The notes: generated from the letters alone by a model not told the origin. A stretch of DNA of 64,000 nucleotides from RHKX01 sp046330285 (GCA_046330285.1 JAXLSX010000002.1:62001-126000), one strand, 5' to 3'; positions 25,358 to 34,655 are shown, counted from the first letter of the stretch. Numbers and translations: made by a program.

Positions 25358-26529
25358 GGGCGTGGCGGGAGCGCTGGGCGCGCCTCGATCCGGTTGCGGT
25401 GGACCGCGGCCTGGCGGCGGTGATGGCCGCCTTGTCGGCGATCGCCGTGTTCGCCAGCACCCAGCGAGAGGGTTCGATCGCGCTCAACCTCGCGCTGGCG
25501 CTGCTCGTCGCCTCGTCCCTGCTCTGGCGTCGTCGCGCCCCGCTGGTCGCGTGCTGCGTCGCCGCGGCGGGGTGCATCTCGCTGACCGCCTTCCTGACCC
25601 CGTCCTTCTACTTCGCGCCGACCACGATCACGTTGATCCTCGTCGCCTTCTTCTCGGGCCTGAACCTCTCCGGCCGCCGCAGCTGGTCGGCCCTCGTGCT
25701 CGTCGCCGGCACCATCGCGACGATCTGCGTCCTCTACACGCCCGAGGACATCCTGTTCCCGACGATCGTCTTCGGGATGGCGCCGTGGTTCGTCGGCCGG
25801 GGGATGCGGTCGCAGACGGCGCTGAACCGCGAGCTGGCCGACAAGGAGGCGCTGCTCTCCCAGCTGCGCGAGGAGGAGCGCCGGAACGCGGTCGTCGCCG
25901 AGCGGTCGCGGATGGCGCGCGAGCTCCACGACGTCCTCGCCCACAACCTCAGCGTGATGATCATCCAGGCGTCCGGGGCCCGGCGACTGCTCGCAACCGA
26001 CTCCGCGGCGGCCGTCGATGCCGCAGGTCTGATCGAGCGGACCGGGAGGGAGGCGCTGGTCGAGCTCCGCCATGTCCTCGGCCCGGTCCACCACGGCGAG
26101 GGCGAGGCGCTCGACGGCAGCCCCGGTCTCGTCCAGCTCGAGCCGCTCCTGCAGCGCTCGCGGGGTGCCGGCCTCCCGGTCGAGCTCGCCGTGGAGGGCG
26201 ATCCGGTCGAGCTCGGGCCGGGCGCCGACATGGCGGCCTACAGGCTGATCCAGGAGGCGCTGACCAACACGCTCAAGCACGCGGGCCCGGCGCCGACGCG
26301 GGTGCGGCTTCGCTGGCTCCCGGACGGGCTCCGGATCGAGGTCGCCGACGAAGGCGCCACCGCGACCGCCGGACCGGCGCAGCCGCTCGCCGGCTCCGGC
26401 CACGGCCTGATCGGGATGCGGGAGAGGATCGGCCTCTACGGCGGTACCGTCGAAGCGGGACCGGTCGCCGGCGGCGGGTTCGCCGTCCGCGCGAAATTGC
26501 CAACGACGAACGGGAGGACGACCAGATGA
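25354..26529 (+). CDS. sensor histidine kinase, NarL-partner (HisKA_3) type
   Basis: A 391-residue kinase. Membrane helices cover about residues 20-150, followed by a dimerisation helix with ARELHDVLAHNLSVM, where His192 is the phosphoacceptor. The HATPase region has an N-box (LIQEALTNTLKHAG), VADEG as G1 and GHGLIGMRERIGLYGG as G2. It overlaps both the pseudo-kinase before it and the response regulator after it by 4 bp (ATGA), so the three are made together. The signal is unknown; no periplasmic sensor domain of size is present, so a membrane stimulus is likely. Confidence 0.9.
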   Translation: MRAWRERWARLDPVAVDRGLAAVMAALSAIAVFASTQREGSIALNLALALLVASSLLWRRRAPLVACCVAAAGCISLTAFLTPSFYFAPTTITLILVAFFSGLNLSGRRSWSALVLVAGTIATICVLYTPEDILFPTIVFGMAPWFVGRGMRSQTALNRELADKEALLSQLREEERRNAVVAERSRMARELHDVLAHNLSVMIIQASGARRLLATDSAAAVDAAGLIERTGREALVELRHVLGPVHHGEGEALDGSPGLVQLEPLLQRSRGAGLPVELAVEGDPVELGPGADMAAYRLIQEALTNTLKHAGPAPTRVRLRWLPDGLRIEVADEGATATAGPAQPLAGSGHGLIGMRERIGLYGGTVEAGPVAGGGFAVRAKLPTTNGRTTR

Positions 26530-27197
26530 GCGTCAGGGTGTTGCTGGTGGACGATCAGGCTCTGATCCGAGCCGGATTCCGGATGATCCTCGAGGCCGAG
26601 GCTGACATCGAGGTCGTCGGCGAGTCGGCGAACGGCATCCAGGCCGTGGACTCGGTCAAGAAGCTGAAGCCGCACGTCGTCCTGATGGACATCCGGATGC
26701 CCGAGATGGACGGGATCGAGGCGACGCGGCGGATTGTCGACGGCAGCACCGAGGAGGATCCGGTCCGGGTGCTGATGCTGACCACCTTCGAGCTCGATGA
26801 GTACGTCTACGACGCGCTCCGCGCCGGGGCGAGCGGCTTCCTGCTCAAGGACGTCCCCGCCGATCAGCTCGTCGCCGGGATCAGGCTGATCGCCGCCGGC
26901 GAGGCGCTGCTGGCGCCGTCGGTCACCCGGCGGCTGATCTCCGAGTTCTCGCGCGTCGCCCCGGCCGACATGGCGCCGGACGAGGCGATCGAGGACCTGA
27001 CCCCGCGCGAGCTCGAGGTTCTGAAGCTGATCGCGCGCGGCCTCTCGAACGCCGAGATCGCCGACGAGCTGATCGTCTCGAGCACGACCGTGAAGACGCA
27101 CGTCGCCCGGATCCTGCTCAAGCTCGGGCTTCGCGACCGCGTCCAGGCGGTCGTCAAGGCCTACGAGGTCGGCCTCGTGACTCCGGGCGGCGGCTGA
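26526..27197 (+). CDS. NarL/FixJ-type response regulator
   Basis: A 223-residue regulator. The receiver domain (about 1-120) has acidic residues in LLVDDQALIRAGF, the phospho-Asp in VVLMDIRMPEMDG (about residue 56), Thr in MLTTFE and Lys in FLLKDVP. The LuxR-type helix-turn-helix (about 155-215) reads LTPRELEVLKLIARGLSNAEIADEL, then STTVKTHVARIL. It should be phosphorylated by the kinase immediately upstream. Targets are unknown; the divergently placed SRPBCC-ABC-LemA genes are candidates. Confidence 0.92.
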   Translation: MSVRVLLVDDQALIRAGFRMILEAEADIEVVGESANGIQAVDSVKKLKPHVVLMDIRMPEMDGIEATRRIVDGSTEEDPVRVLMLTTFELDEYVYDALRAGASGFLLKDVPADQLVAGIRLIAAGEALLAPSVTRRLISEFSRVAPADMAPDEAIEDLTPRELEVLKLIARGLSNAEIADELIVSSTTVKTHVARILLKLGLRDRVQAVVKAYEVGLVTPGGG

Positions 27198-27239
27198 CCG
27201 GAAGGCGGGTTCCGCCGTGGCCGCACTAGGGTTGCCGCG

Positions 27240-28004
27240 ATGAGCGACTCACCCGCAGCGCCGGCCGGCGATCTCGACGGCAAGATCGCGCTGGTCACCG
27301 GCGGGGCCGGGGGCCTCGGCTCGGCCGCGTCGCGGGCGCTTGCGGCCGCCGGCGCGACCGTGATCGTCGCCGACGTCGATCCGTCCGGCGAGGAGCTCGC
27401 CGCCGAAATCGGCGGTCTCTTCACCCGCGCCGACGTCGCGACGCTGGAGGCGAACCGCGAGCTCGTTGAGCTCGCCCGCCGCGAGTGCGGCGGCCTCGAC
27501 CTCGTCTACCTCAACGCCGGCGTCGCCAGCGGCGTCGGGCTCGGCGACGACTTCGACGTCGACCGCTATCGGCGCGTCATGGGGATCAACCTCGACGGCG
27601 TCGTCTTCGGCACGGTCGCCGCCCTGCCGGCGCTGCGCGAGCGCGGCGGCGGGTCGATCGTCGCGACGGCTTCGCTCGCCGGGCTGACGGCGGTGCCGTT
27701 CGACCCGCTCTACGCCGCCAACAAGCACGCGGTCGTCGGCCTCGCCCGCTCGCTCGGGCTCGGTCTCGCCGACGACGGGATCCGCTTCAACGCGATCTGC
27801 CCGGGCTTCGCCGAGTCGGGCATCATCGAACCGATCCGTGACGCCCTGGTCGAGTCGGGGCTGCCGATCATCCCCGCCGAGACCGTCGCCGAGGCGGTCC
27901 TCGCGCTGTTCAGGGGCGAGATGAGCGGCGAGTGCTGGTACGTGCAGGCCGGTCGCGAAGCGGAGGCGTTCCGCTTCCGCAACATTCCCGGCCCGCGCTC
28001 CTAG
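27240..28004 (+). CDS. short-chain dehydrogenase/reductase (SDR)
   Basis: A 254-residue SDR. The cofactor motif VTGGAGGLGSAAS lies near residue 20, VADVDPSG (Asp after strand 2) favours NAD(H), and the catalytic residues appear as IVATASLAG and YAANKHAVVG near residue 158. The substrate is unknown. A TAGGGT box at 27227-27232 is 7 nt before the ATG, so it has its own leaderless promoter despite closely following the response regulator. It ends 1 bp from the stop of the convergent MFS gene. Confidence 0.88.
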   Translation: MSDSPAAPAGDLDGKIALVTGGAGGLGSAASRALAAAGATVIVADVDPSGEELAAEIGGLFTRADVATLEANRELVELARRECGGLDLVYLNAGVASGVGLGDDFDVDRYRRVMGINLDGVVFGTVAALPALRERGGGSIVATASLAGLTAVPFDPLYAANKHAVVGLARSLGLGLADDGIRFNAICPGFAESGIIEPIRDALVESGLPIIPAETVAEAVLALFRGEMSGECWYVQAGREAEAFRFRNIPGPRS

Positions 28005-28005
28005 C

Positions 28006-29712
28006 TCAGGGCTCCGGCGGGTCCGCCGCCGCGTCGCCGGCACTCGTACCGGGTCCGCCGACGGGATGGGCGTCGAGGCCGGGCGGATGCCTGGTGAGCG
28101 CCGGGCTGCGGCCGCTCGTCGCGTAGCGCCACCGCGAGCGCCGCCCGAAGACCGGCCCGACTCCCACCCGGTCCTCCTTGCGGACCAGGATGAAGCAGGC
28201 GACTGCGCCGACGAGGGCGATCACCGCGCCGACCGTGAACGAGAGCTGAAAGCCGTCGACGTGGGTCTGGACGATGTCGTTGACGACGCCGCGGACGAGC
28301 GGCGTCTCGCGCGCGTTGCTCAGTCCCTTCTGCTCGGCCTCCTGGAGGAAGTTGCGGACCTCGTCCACCTGCTCCTGGGTCGGATGGATCCCGCGCTCGG
28401 CGAGGTCCGAGTAGAGCCGGTCTCGGTAGTAGCCGAGCTCGACCGCCAGCAGGACCGCAATGCCGACGGCGCCGCCGAGCTGCTCGGAGGTGTTGATCAT
28501 GCCCGCTGCTCGGCCGCGGTCTCCCTCGGGCACAGCGTTGAGCCCGACCGGGTCGTTGACGGTGAGGACGATCCCGAGCGCGATCCCCTGCAGGATCAGC
28601 CCCGGGATCAGCGCCCAGACCGTCTCGCTGGGAACGGCGAGGGCGAGGGCGGCGCCCGATGCCGCGAGGATCAGGAACCCCGCCACCAGCGGCACCCTTC
28701 CCCCGATTCGGTCGAAGGCCCGCCCCGCCAGCGGTCCCGCGAGGATGATCGGCACCGTCGCCGGGATCAGCGCGATTCCCGCAACGGCCGGGCTCACCCC
28801 GATGACGAGCAGCAGCAGGAACGGCAGCAGGAATCCCATACCCAGCTCGATCGAGCCCGCGAGGACCTGGCTGATGTTCGACGCGAGGAAGTTCTTGTGG
28901 CGGAACAGACGCAGGTCGAGCAGGGGATCGGAGACGCGCAACTCGATGAACACGAAGAGCGCGCCGCAGGCGAATCCGCCGAGGATCGGCACGAACGCGC
29001 CCGGATCCGTGAGCGGAACGTCCGAGACCCGGGAGAGGCCGTAGACGATCCCCGCCGCCGAGAGCGCGAGCGTCGCCATGCCGGCGAAGTCGAGGTCGCG
29101 CACGCGCCCCTTCTCCGACGGCGCGAGCGGCGGCGTCCCGCGCAGGGTCAGGGCAATGGCGAGAGCCGCAAGCGGGACGTTGACGAAGAAGACGAGCCGC
29201 CAGTCGATGCTCGTCAGCAGGCCGCCGAGGACCGGACCGAGGGCGGCGAAGAACGCCGACCCGCCCGCGAGGACGCCGAGGGCCATTCCGCGCCGGTCCT
29301 CGGGGGCGACGGCGCTGACGATCGCGACGGCCGTCGGCATCATGCAGGCGGCGCCGAAGCCCTGGACGGCGCGGGCGGCGAGCATCCAGGTGATGTCCTG
29401 AGCGGCGCCGGCGGCCGACGTCGCGAGGAGGAAGATCACCGCACCGGCGAGGAAGACCCTGCGGAGGCCGAGCAGGTCGCCGAGGCGGCCGCCGAGGACC
29501 ATGAACGCCGCCAGCGGCAGGATGTTCGCGGTCAGCAGCCACTGCCCCTCGTCGAGGTTCGCCCCGAGGCCCTTGATCGCGTCCGGCGTCGCCAGCGGAA
29601 CCGCGGTCTGATCGACCAGGATCATGCTGCTCGAGAGCGTCATCGCGACGAGCGTGATCCAGAATCCCGGTGCCGCCGCGCTCCCCTTCGCCTTGCTCCC
29701 GTCGCCGGTCAA
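28006..29712 (-). CDS. MFS drug exporter, DHA2 (14-helix) type
   Basis: A 568-residue pump. Helix 1 carries SSSMILVDQTAVPLATPDAI, followed by motif A GGRLGDLLGLRRVF and the motif-C-like PVLGGLLTS segment. About fourteen helices are expected. A hydrophilic insert of about 70 residues lies before the last helices (HPTQEQVDEVRNFLQEAEQKG), and a disordered Pro/Arg tail ends the protein. The start is TTG at 29712: TACGGT lies exactly 7 nt upstream on the minus strand, and no Met or Val codon with a Shine-Dalgarno site is nearer. The substrate is unknown. Confidence 0.83.
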   Translation of the reverse strand: MTGDGSKAKGSAAAPGFWITLVAMTLSSSMILVDQTAVPLATPDAIKGLGANLDEGQWLLTANILPLAAFMVLGGRLGDLLGLRRVFLAGAVIFLLATSAAGAAQDITWMLAARAVQGFGAACMMPTAVAIVSAVAPEDRRGMALGVLAGGSAFFAALGPVLGGLLTSIDWRLVFFVNVPLAALAIALTLRGTPPLAPSEKGRVRDLDFAGMATLALSAAGIVYGLSRVSDVPLTDPGAFVPILGGFACGALFVFIELRVSDPLLDLRLFRHKNFLASNISQVLAGSIELGMGFLLPFLLLLVIGVSPAVAGIALIPATVPIILAGPLAGRAFDRIGGRVPLVAGFLILAASGAALALAVPSETVWALIPGLILQGIALGIVLTVNDPVGLNAVPEGDRGRAAGMINTSEQLGGAVGIAVLLAVELGYYRDRLYSDLAERGIHPTQEQVDEVRNFLQEAEQKGLSNARETPLVRGVVNDIVQTHVDGFQLSFTVGAVIALVGAVACFILVRKEDRVGVGPVFGRRSRWRYATSGRSPALTRHPPGLDAHPVGGPGTSAGDAAADPPEP

Positions 29713-29719
29713 GGAAGCA

Positions 29720-29736
29720 ACCGTAGTCCTTACGAT
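29720..29736. promoter_or_regulatory. paired divergent -10 boxes
   Basis: TACGGT on the minus strand (29725-29720) lies 7 nt before the MFS TTG. TACGAT on the plus strand (29731-29736) lies 6 nt before the SGNH hydrolase ATG. The boxes are only 5 bp apart, so the two promoters face away back to back and likely compete for polymerase. Confidence 0.55.
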
Positions 29737-29742
29737 TCCGGC

Positions 29743-30546
29743 ATGCCGAGTGCCGACGCCGATGCCGCCCCCCGCTCGTTCCTGCGCTTCGTGGCGCTCG
29801 GGGACTCGACTACGGAGGGTCTCGAGGACCCATATCCCGACGGCAGGGGCTACCGCGGCTGGGCCGACCGTCTCGCCGAACGGCTCGCCGTCACGAGCCC
29901 GGAGATCTCCTACGCGAACCTCGCCGTCCGCGGCCGCAAGGTTCCGCAGATCCGGGCCGAGCAGCTCGAGCCGGCGATCCGCCTCGAGCCCGACATCGCC
30001 AGCGTCCTCGGTGGCATCAACGACGTGCTGCGCCGAACGCTCGACCTCGACCGCGTCGTCGGCGACCTCGACGCGATGACGGCCGAACTCACCGCCAACG
30101 GCGCGGTCGTCCTCAACTTCACGTTCCCCGACCCGACGGCGGTGATCACGGTCGCCGCGGCGCGGATCCGGGCACGGGTCGCCGAGTTCAACCAGCGCGT
30201 CCGGGAGATGTCCGCCGCCCGGGGCAGCGTCCGCGTCGACCTCGAGCAGGACGGGGTCGCCCATCCGACGTTGTGGTGCGACGACCGCCTTCATGCCAAC
30301 GCCGCCGGGCACGAACGGATCGCCGGTGCCGCCGCCGCGGCGCTCGGAATCGAGTCGGGGCGCGACTGGGCCCAGCCGCTGCCCGCCGTCCCGCACCGCT
30401 CGGCCGCCTCCCGTTACGCCGCCGACGCGATCTGGATGGGTCGGCACATGACCCCGTGGCTGATCCGCCGCATCCGCGGCGTCTCCTCGGGCGACGGCCG
30501 CGAGGCGAAGCGCCCCGAGCTCCTGCCGGTCGCCACCGCCGACTGA
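29743..30546 (+). CDS. SGNH/GDSL-family hydrolase
   Basis: A 267-residue esterase-type protein with the four SGNH blocks: FVALGDSTTEG with nucleophile Ser near residue 21, NLAVRGRK with Gly, GGINDVLR with Asn (about residue 90) and DRLHANAAGH with the catalytic Asp/His (about 180-183). No signal peptide is seen, so it is probably cytoplasmic. About 75 residues after block V do not fit the domain. Lipids or acylated sugars are typical substrates. A leaderless -10 box precedes its ATG. Confidence 0.85.
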   Translation: MPSADADAAPRSFLRFVALGDSTTEGLEDPYPDGRGYRGWADRLAERLAVTSPEISYANLAVRGRKVPQIRAEQLEPAIRLEPDIASVLGGINDVLRRTLDLDRVVGDLDAMTAELTANGAVVLNFTFPDPTAVITVAAARIRARVAEFNQRVREMSAARGSVRVDLEQDGVAHPTLWCDDRLHANAAGHERIAGAAAAALGIESGRDWAQPLPAVPHRSAASRYAADAIWMGRHMTPWLIRRIRGVSSGDGREAKRPELLPVATAD

Positions 30547-30548
30547 AA

Positions 30549-30578
30549 CCGCAACTCGCGCGGGTGGCGCGGGTTCGG
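30549..30578 (+). terminator. hairpin after SGNH hydrolase gene
   Basis: CCGCAACTCGCGC and GCGCGGGTTCGG pair with one bulge and one mismatch around a 5-nt loop, just past the stop. There is no T-tract, so termination is a guess from position. Confidence 0.35.
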
Positions 30579-30620
30579 TCGGCAGGGGCATCAACCACGA
30601 CCGCCGGGGAGGATCCGACG

Positions 30621-32999
30621 ATGAGGAGAACGAGGTTCGCGATCGCGATCGCCGTCGCGGCGGTCTTCGCCGCGGGGACGGCGGCAGTCGCCGCTGCCGC
30701 GACCGGCGGCAAGCCCGAGCTCCGGGCGCTGTCGACCCGAGCAGACCTGGTGACCGGCGGCGACGTGCTCGTCGCCGTTGACCTTCCCCGTGCCGCCGAT
30801 GCCGCGAAGGTCCGCGTACGCCGCAACGGCACCGACGTGACCGCGGCCTTCGCGCCCGCCGCGAACGACCCGAAGCGTCTGGTGGGCCTCGTCGACGGGC
30901 TCCGCCACGGAGACAACCTCCTCACCGCCGCGCTGCCCGGGGCCTCCCGCGCCGCCCACCTCGGGGTCTTCGACAGCCCGCTCACGGGCCCGGTCTTCTC
31001 AGGCCCGCTGCAGACGCCCTTCTTCTGCCGGACCGCGGACCAGGGTCTCGGGCCGGCCACCGACGGGAACTGCTCGGCTCCGACGCAGGTCGCCTGGTAC
31101 TACCGGACGTCGAACGGCAACTTCAAGCCGCTCGCCGACCCCCGGGCCGCGTTTCCGGCCGACGGGGTCCAGACCACGACGCGTGACGGCCGCACCGTCG
31201 ACTACGTGGTTCGGGTCGAGTCCGGCGTCATCGACCGCTCGATCTACCGGTTCGCCGTCCTCGCGCCCGGGGGCGTGCCCGCCGACGGATGGAACCGGCG
31301 CTTCGTCTTCAACTTCGGCGGCGGCTGCACCGCCGGCTACGAGCAGGGCACCCGGCCGCTCAACTCGGCCCTGACGAATCCGGAGCTCTCCCAGGGCTAT
31401 GCGACCCTGACCGGGAGCCTGAACGTGCTCGGCACCGCCTGCAACGACGTGCTCTCGGCCGAGGCGGCGCAGATGCTCAAGGAGCACGCGATCGAGGTGC
31501 TCGGGCAGCGGCCCGTCTGGACGATGGGGCAGGGCGGCTCGGGCGGTTCCGTCCAGCAGCAGCTGATCGCCCAGAACTATCCGGGGGTTCTCGACGGGCT
31601 CATGCCCGGCGCGAGCTTCCCCGACGGCGCTTCGCCCGACTACCCCGATTGCCGCCTGCTCAACGCCTACTTCGCGGGGCCTGACGGCTCGGCGTTGACG
31701 GCCGCCCAGCGCCGCGCGGTCACGGGTCTCGCCGATGCGAACGGCTGCCTCGCCCTGGGGGCGGGCGCCGACGTTGTCGCCGCCGACGAGGGCTGCAACG
31801 AGGACGTCGTCCCGCCGGCCCAGATCTTCGATCCGGTCACGAACCCCGGCGGGATCCGCTGCACCGTCTGGGACAGCATGGTCAACATCTACGGGCGCGA
31901 TCCCGACACCGGCTACGCGCGGCGGACCCTCGACAACGTCGGCGTCCAGTACGGCCTCGCCGCCCTCAACGACGGCGCGATCGGAATCGGCGAGTTCCTC
32001 GACCTCAACGAGGGGATCGGCGGCTACGACGACAACGGCGAGCTTCGCGCCGCGCGGACCGTCGCCGACCCCGAAGCCCTGGCGACCGCCTACCGGACCG
32101 GCAGGGTGAATCGGACCCTCGGCGGCTATCGCGACGTGCCGGTCCTCGATATCCGCGCCTACGTCGACGACGAGGTCAACGTCCACCAGTACGTCAACAC
32201 CTACCGCCTGCGAGCTCGCCTCGATGCCGCCGGCGGGAACCACGACAACCAGGTGATGTGGCGCGCGAAGGGCGGCTCGAGCGTCAGTGCGATGAACGGC
32301 GCGGCCCTGGCCACGCTCGCCGACTGGATGGATGCGATCGCCGCCGACGACTCCGGCGCGAGCGCCGCCGAGAAGGTCGTCGCCAACAAGCCCGCCGACG
32401 CGGTCGACGCCTGCTGGATCGGCGGGCAGCGGACCGACGGCGAGGCGCGGATCGGCGCCGGCAACGTCTGCGAGACGACCTACGCGCCCCACAGCCTCCC
32501 GGCGAACGTCGCCGGCCGCCCGCTCGCCTCGACCGTGCTCAAGTGCGAGCTGAAGCCGATCGACTACGGCGACTATGACGCGACGTTCAACACGGCCCAG
32601 CGCACCCGGCTCGAGGCGATCTTCCCGGCCGGAGTCTGCGACTGGTCGAAGCCGGGCGTCGGTCAGGAGGCGTTCGGCGGCACCTGGCAGGAGTTCGGCC
32701 CGGCCCGCGACGCGAAGAAGCGGAATCGGTCCCTCGCTCTGGCCGTCCGCCGCTCCGGCGGGAGGCTCACGGCGAGGGCGAGTCTGCGCCCGTGCCCGGA
32801 GACCTCGGGTCAGGCGATTCGCTTCGAGCGCAAGGGCCGCCGCGGTTGGAAGCGGTTCTCCTCGGCGGTCGCGAGCGGCCCTCGCTGCCGGGCGCAGGCG
32901 AAGCTGCGGGTCCCCCGGGGGTCGAAGGTCCGGATCCGGGCGGTCGCCGAGCCGGTCTACGGCTACCGCGGCGCGAACTCGAAGACCCGGCGCGGCTAG
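30621..32999 (+). CDS. secreted DUF6351-like alpha/beta-hydrolase protein
   Basis: A 792-residue exported protein. A signal peptide ends at about residue 28 (AAVAAAATGG). A small Ig-like domain (about 30-115) is followed by a large region with RRFVFNFGGGCTAGYEQG and then TMGQGGSGGSVQQQLIAQNYPGVLDGL near residue 305, which looks like a nucleophile elbow with Ser in GGSGG. The whole matches my memory of DUF6351 proteins; an esterase role is plausible but not shown. Several Cys pairs fit an extracellular protein. The last 90 residues are Arg-rich (RGWKRFSSAVASG). GGGGAGGA precedes the ATG. Its stop interlocks with the opposing gene's in a CTAG. Confidence 0.75.
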   Translation: MRRTRFAIAIAVAAVFAAGTAAVAAAATGGKPELRALSTRADLVTGGDVLVAVDLPRAADAAKVRVRRNGTDVTAAFAPAANDPKRLVGLVDGLRHGDNLLTAALPGASRAAHLGVFDSPLTGPVFSGPLQTPFFCRTADQGLGPATDGNCSAPTQVAWYYRTSNGNFKPLADPRAAFPADGVQTTTRDGRTVDYVVRVESGVIDRSIYRFAVLAPGGVPADGWNRRFVFNFGGGCTAGYEQGTRPLNSALTNPELSQGYATLTGSLNVLGTACNDVLSAEAAQMLKEHAIEVLGQRPVWTMGQGGSGGSVQQQLIAQNYPGVLDGLMPGASFPDGASPDYPDCRLLNAYFAGPDGSALTAAQRRAVTGLADANGCLALGAGADVVAADEGCNEDVVPPAQIFDPVTNPGGIRCTVWDSMVNIYGRDPDTGYARRTLDNVGVQYGLAALNDGAIGIGEFLDLNEGIGGYDDNGELRAARTVADPEALATAYRTGRVNRTLGGYRDVPVLDIRAYVDDEVNVHQYVNTYRLRARLDAAGGNHDNQVMWRAKGGSSVSAMNGAALATLADWMDAIAADDSGASAAEKVVANKPADAVDACWIGGQRTDGEARIGAGNVCETTYAPHSLPANVAGRPLASTVLKCELKPIDYGDYDATFNTAQRTRLEAIFPAGVCDWSKPGVGQEAFGGTWQEFGPARDAKKRNRSLALAVRRSGGRLTARASLRPCPETSGQAIRFERKGRRGWKRFSSAVASGPRCRAQAKLRVPRGSKVRIRAVAEPVYGYRGANSKTRRG

Positions 33000-34531
33000 T
33001 CGCGCGAGGCGGTCGCGTGGCTGCGGCGGGGCGGCGCCGCGAGCATCGCGACGTCCCGGCCGGCCGACTTCGCGGCGTACAGGGCCTCGTCCATCCGCTC
33101 GAACAGCTCCGCCGGCGTCTCGAGCCCGTCCCAGGCAGCGACGCCGGCCGAGCAGGTCTCACCGCCCGGCGTCTGGCTGCGAAGGCGCTCGACCACGTCG
33201 AGGGCGCAGGCGCCGCCGCAGTCGGGAAGCAGGAGCGTGAACTCCTCGCCGCCCCAGCGCGCCAGCTCGTCGCCGTGGCGGATCGCGGCGGTCCAGGCAC
33301 CCGCGGCTTCGCGGAGGAGGCGGTCGCCGGCGCGGTGGCCGTGGATGTCGTTGAAGTCCTTGAACCGGTCGAGATCGATGATCGCCACCGACAGCGGCGT
33401 CCGCCGGCTCCGGCTGATCGCCATCTCCTTGGCCAGCAGGCCGTCCCAGCCGCGCCGGTTGATCAATCCGGTCAGCGGGTCGCGCGATGCCGTGTCGGAG
33501 AGCGATCGCAGGAGGTCCGTGTGGTCGATCGTCGTCGAGGCCTCCGACGCGAGTGAGCGGACGATGTCGATCCGGAGATCGTCGGGCTGCGAGATCCGTT
33601 CGCTCCAGCCGGTGCAGATGACGGCGGCGACGAGCCCGCTTCGCATCACCGGCGCGCAGAACCACGTCCGGTACTCGCCGAACTCATCGCGGATGCGAGC
33701 CGGGAGCCCGGTTGCCCGATGCGCGTCCGGGACGAACACCGGCTTGCCGGTGCCGACGGTCCGGTGCACGAGCGAGTTGTCGTCGTCGGGCACTTCGCTC
33801 CCGGTGACGCCCGGGAGGTTCGAGGCGGTGACGATGAACCTGCCGCTGCTGTCCGGCTCGACGAGGGTCACCACGTCGCACCCCGCGAGGTCCGGCGCGG
33901 CGTGGACGAGCGTCTCGCGTGAGTCCGGGGCCGACAGCATCGTCGCCTGCAGCGCCCGCAGCTTCGGCCCCAGTCCGACGCGATTCCGCAGTTCCTCGGA
34001 GCGTCGCTGGGCGGGCGCCGCGAGGATCGGCAGCAGCACCGCCCAGACGACGGCGCGCAGCCCCAGATCCTCGGGATGGACGATTGCGGGGGGGACCAGT
34101 GCGATCCATGTGCCGGCGACGACGATCGTCGTCGTCCGGCGGCTCTCCTGAAGGGCGACGACGAGGACGTTGAAGCAGAGGATCACGTCGTAGAGGGGCT
34201 CGCCGGTGGCGATCGCGAGGCCGGAGATGCAGCCGGCGAAGATCAACGGGGGCAGCGCTCGCGCAACCGGGCCGAAATCGTGCCCGTGCGAGAGCCCGCG
34301 CCAGCACGCGAGGGCGACGAGCGCGAAGGCGCCGATTCCCTTCGTCAGCGCCGAACCCGGAATCAGGAGCATCACCGCGATCCCGATCGCGGCGAACGCG
34401 ATCAGCTCCGTCGCGAAGTCGGGCAGCCGGCGCCGCCGGCGGCCGTCGTCGACCGTCAGCAGGGGTGCGTCGGGCCCCGGCAGCGGCTTCGAGCCCGCTC
34501 GCGGTCCTGCATCGCTCCTCGACGAGTACAT
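32996..34531 (-). CDS. membrane GAF-GGDEF diguanylate cyclase
   Basis: A 511-residue protein. Several membrane helices cover about residues 40-180, a GAF-like domain about 200-335 (LVHRTVGTGKPVFVPDAHRA, WFCAPVMRSGLVAAVICTGW) and a GGDEF domain the rest. The active site reads GGEEF in RWGGEEFTLLLPD, so cyclic di-GMP synthesis is expected. The segment before it (IRHGDELARWGGEEF) has HGDE where the I-site RxxD would be, so product inhibition may be lost. It is the second diguanylate cyclase of the window. Confidence 0.87.
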   Translation of the reverse strand: MYSSRSDAGPRAGSKPLPGPDAPLLTVDDGRRRRRLPDFATELIAFAAIGIAVMLLIPGSALTKGIGAFALVALACWRGLSHGHDFGPVARALPPLIFAGCISGLAIATGEPLYDVILCFNVLVVALQESRRTTTIVVAGTWIALVPPAIVHPEDLGLRAVVWAVLLPILAAPAQRRSEELRNRVGLGPKLRALQATMLSAPDSRETLVHAAPDLAGCDVVTLVEPDSSGRFIVTASNLPGVTGSEVPDDDNSLVHRTVGTGKPVFVPDAHRATGLPARIRDEFGEYRTWFCAPVMRSGLVAAVICTGWSERISQPDDLRIDIVRSLASEASTTIDHTDLLRSLSDTASRDPLTGLINRRGWDGLLAKEMAISRSRRTPLSVAIIDLDRFKDFNDIHGHRAGDRLLREAAGAWTAAIRHGDELARWGGEEFTLLLPDCGGACALDVVERLRSQTPGGETCSAGVAAWDGLETPAELFERMDEALYAAKSAGRDVAMLAAPPRRSHATASRD

Positions 34532-34588
34532 GCCTGCCTATCGAGTCCTGAATCCCCGACCTTTAGCCCTGTGGAGCGGTACGGACCG

Positions 34589-34610
34589 GTTACCGACCCG
34601 ATCGGTGAAC
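34589..34610. promoter_or_regulatory. inverted repeat in divergent GGDEF/GIY-YIG region
   Basis: GTTACCGA and TCGGTGAAC pair with one extra base around CCCGA, between the divergent genes starting at 34531 and 34656. It could be an operator. No regulator gene is adjacent and no cyclic di-GMP riboswitch core is visible in the 124-bp gap. Confidence 0.3.
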
Positions 34611-34655
34611 AACGGCTTGCAGGGGCACCCGGTCCCGGCGGCGAACCTGATTTCC

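Noticed and set aside
28066..30546. Plus-strand open frame of 826 codons
   Set aside because: Only the part from 29743 is a gene (SGNH hydrolase). The rest is antisense to the MFS transporter and reads as Arg/Asp/Glu-rich noise.
34206..34655. Upstream extension of the GIY-YIG frame
   Set aside because: It is antisense to the GGDEF gene up to 34531 and has Ala/Arg/Pro-rich noise; the family start is at the ATG at 34656.
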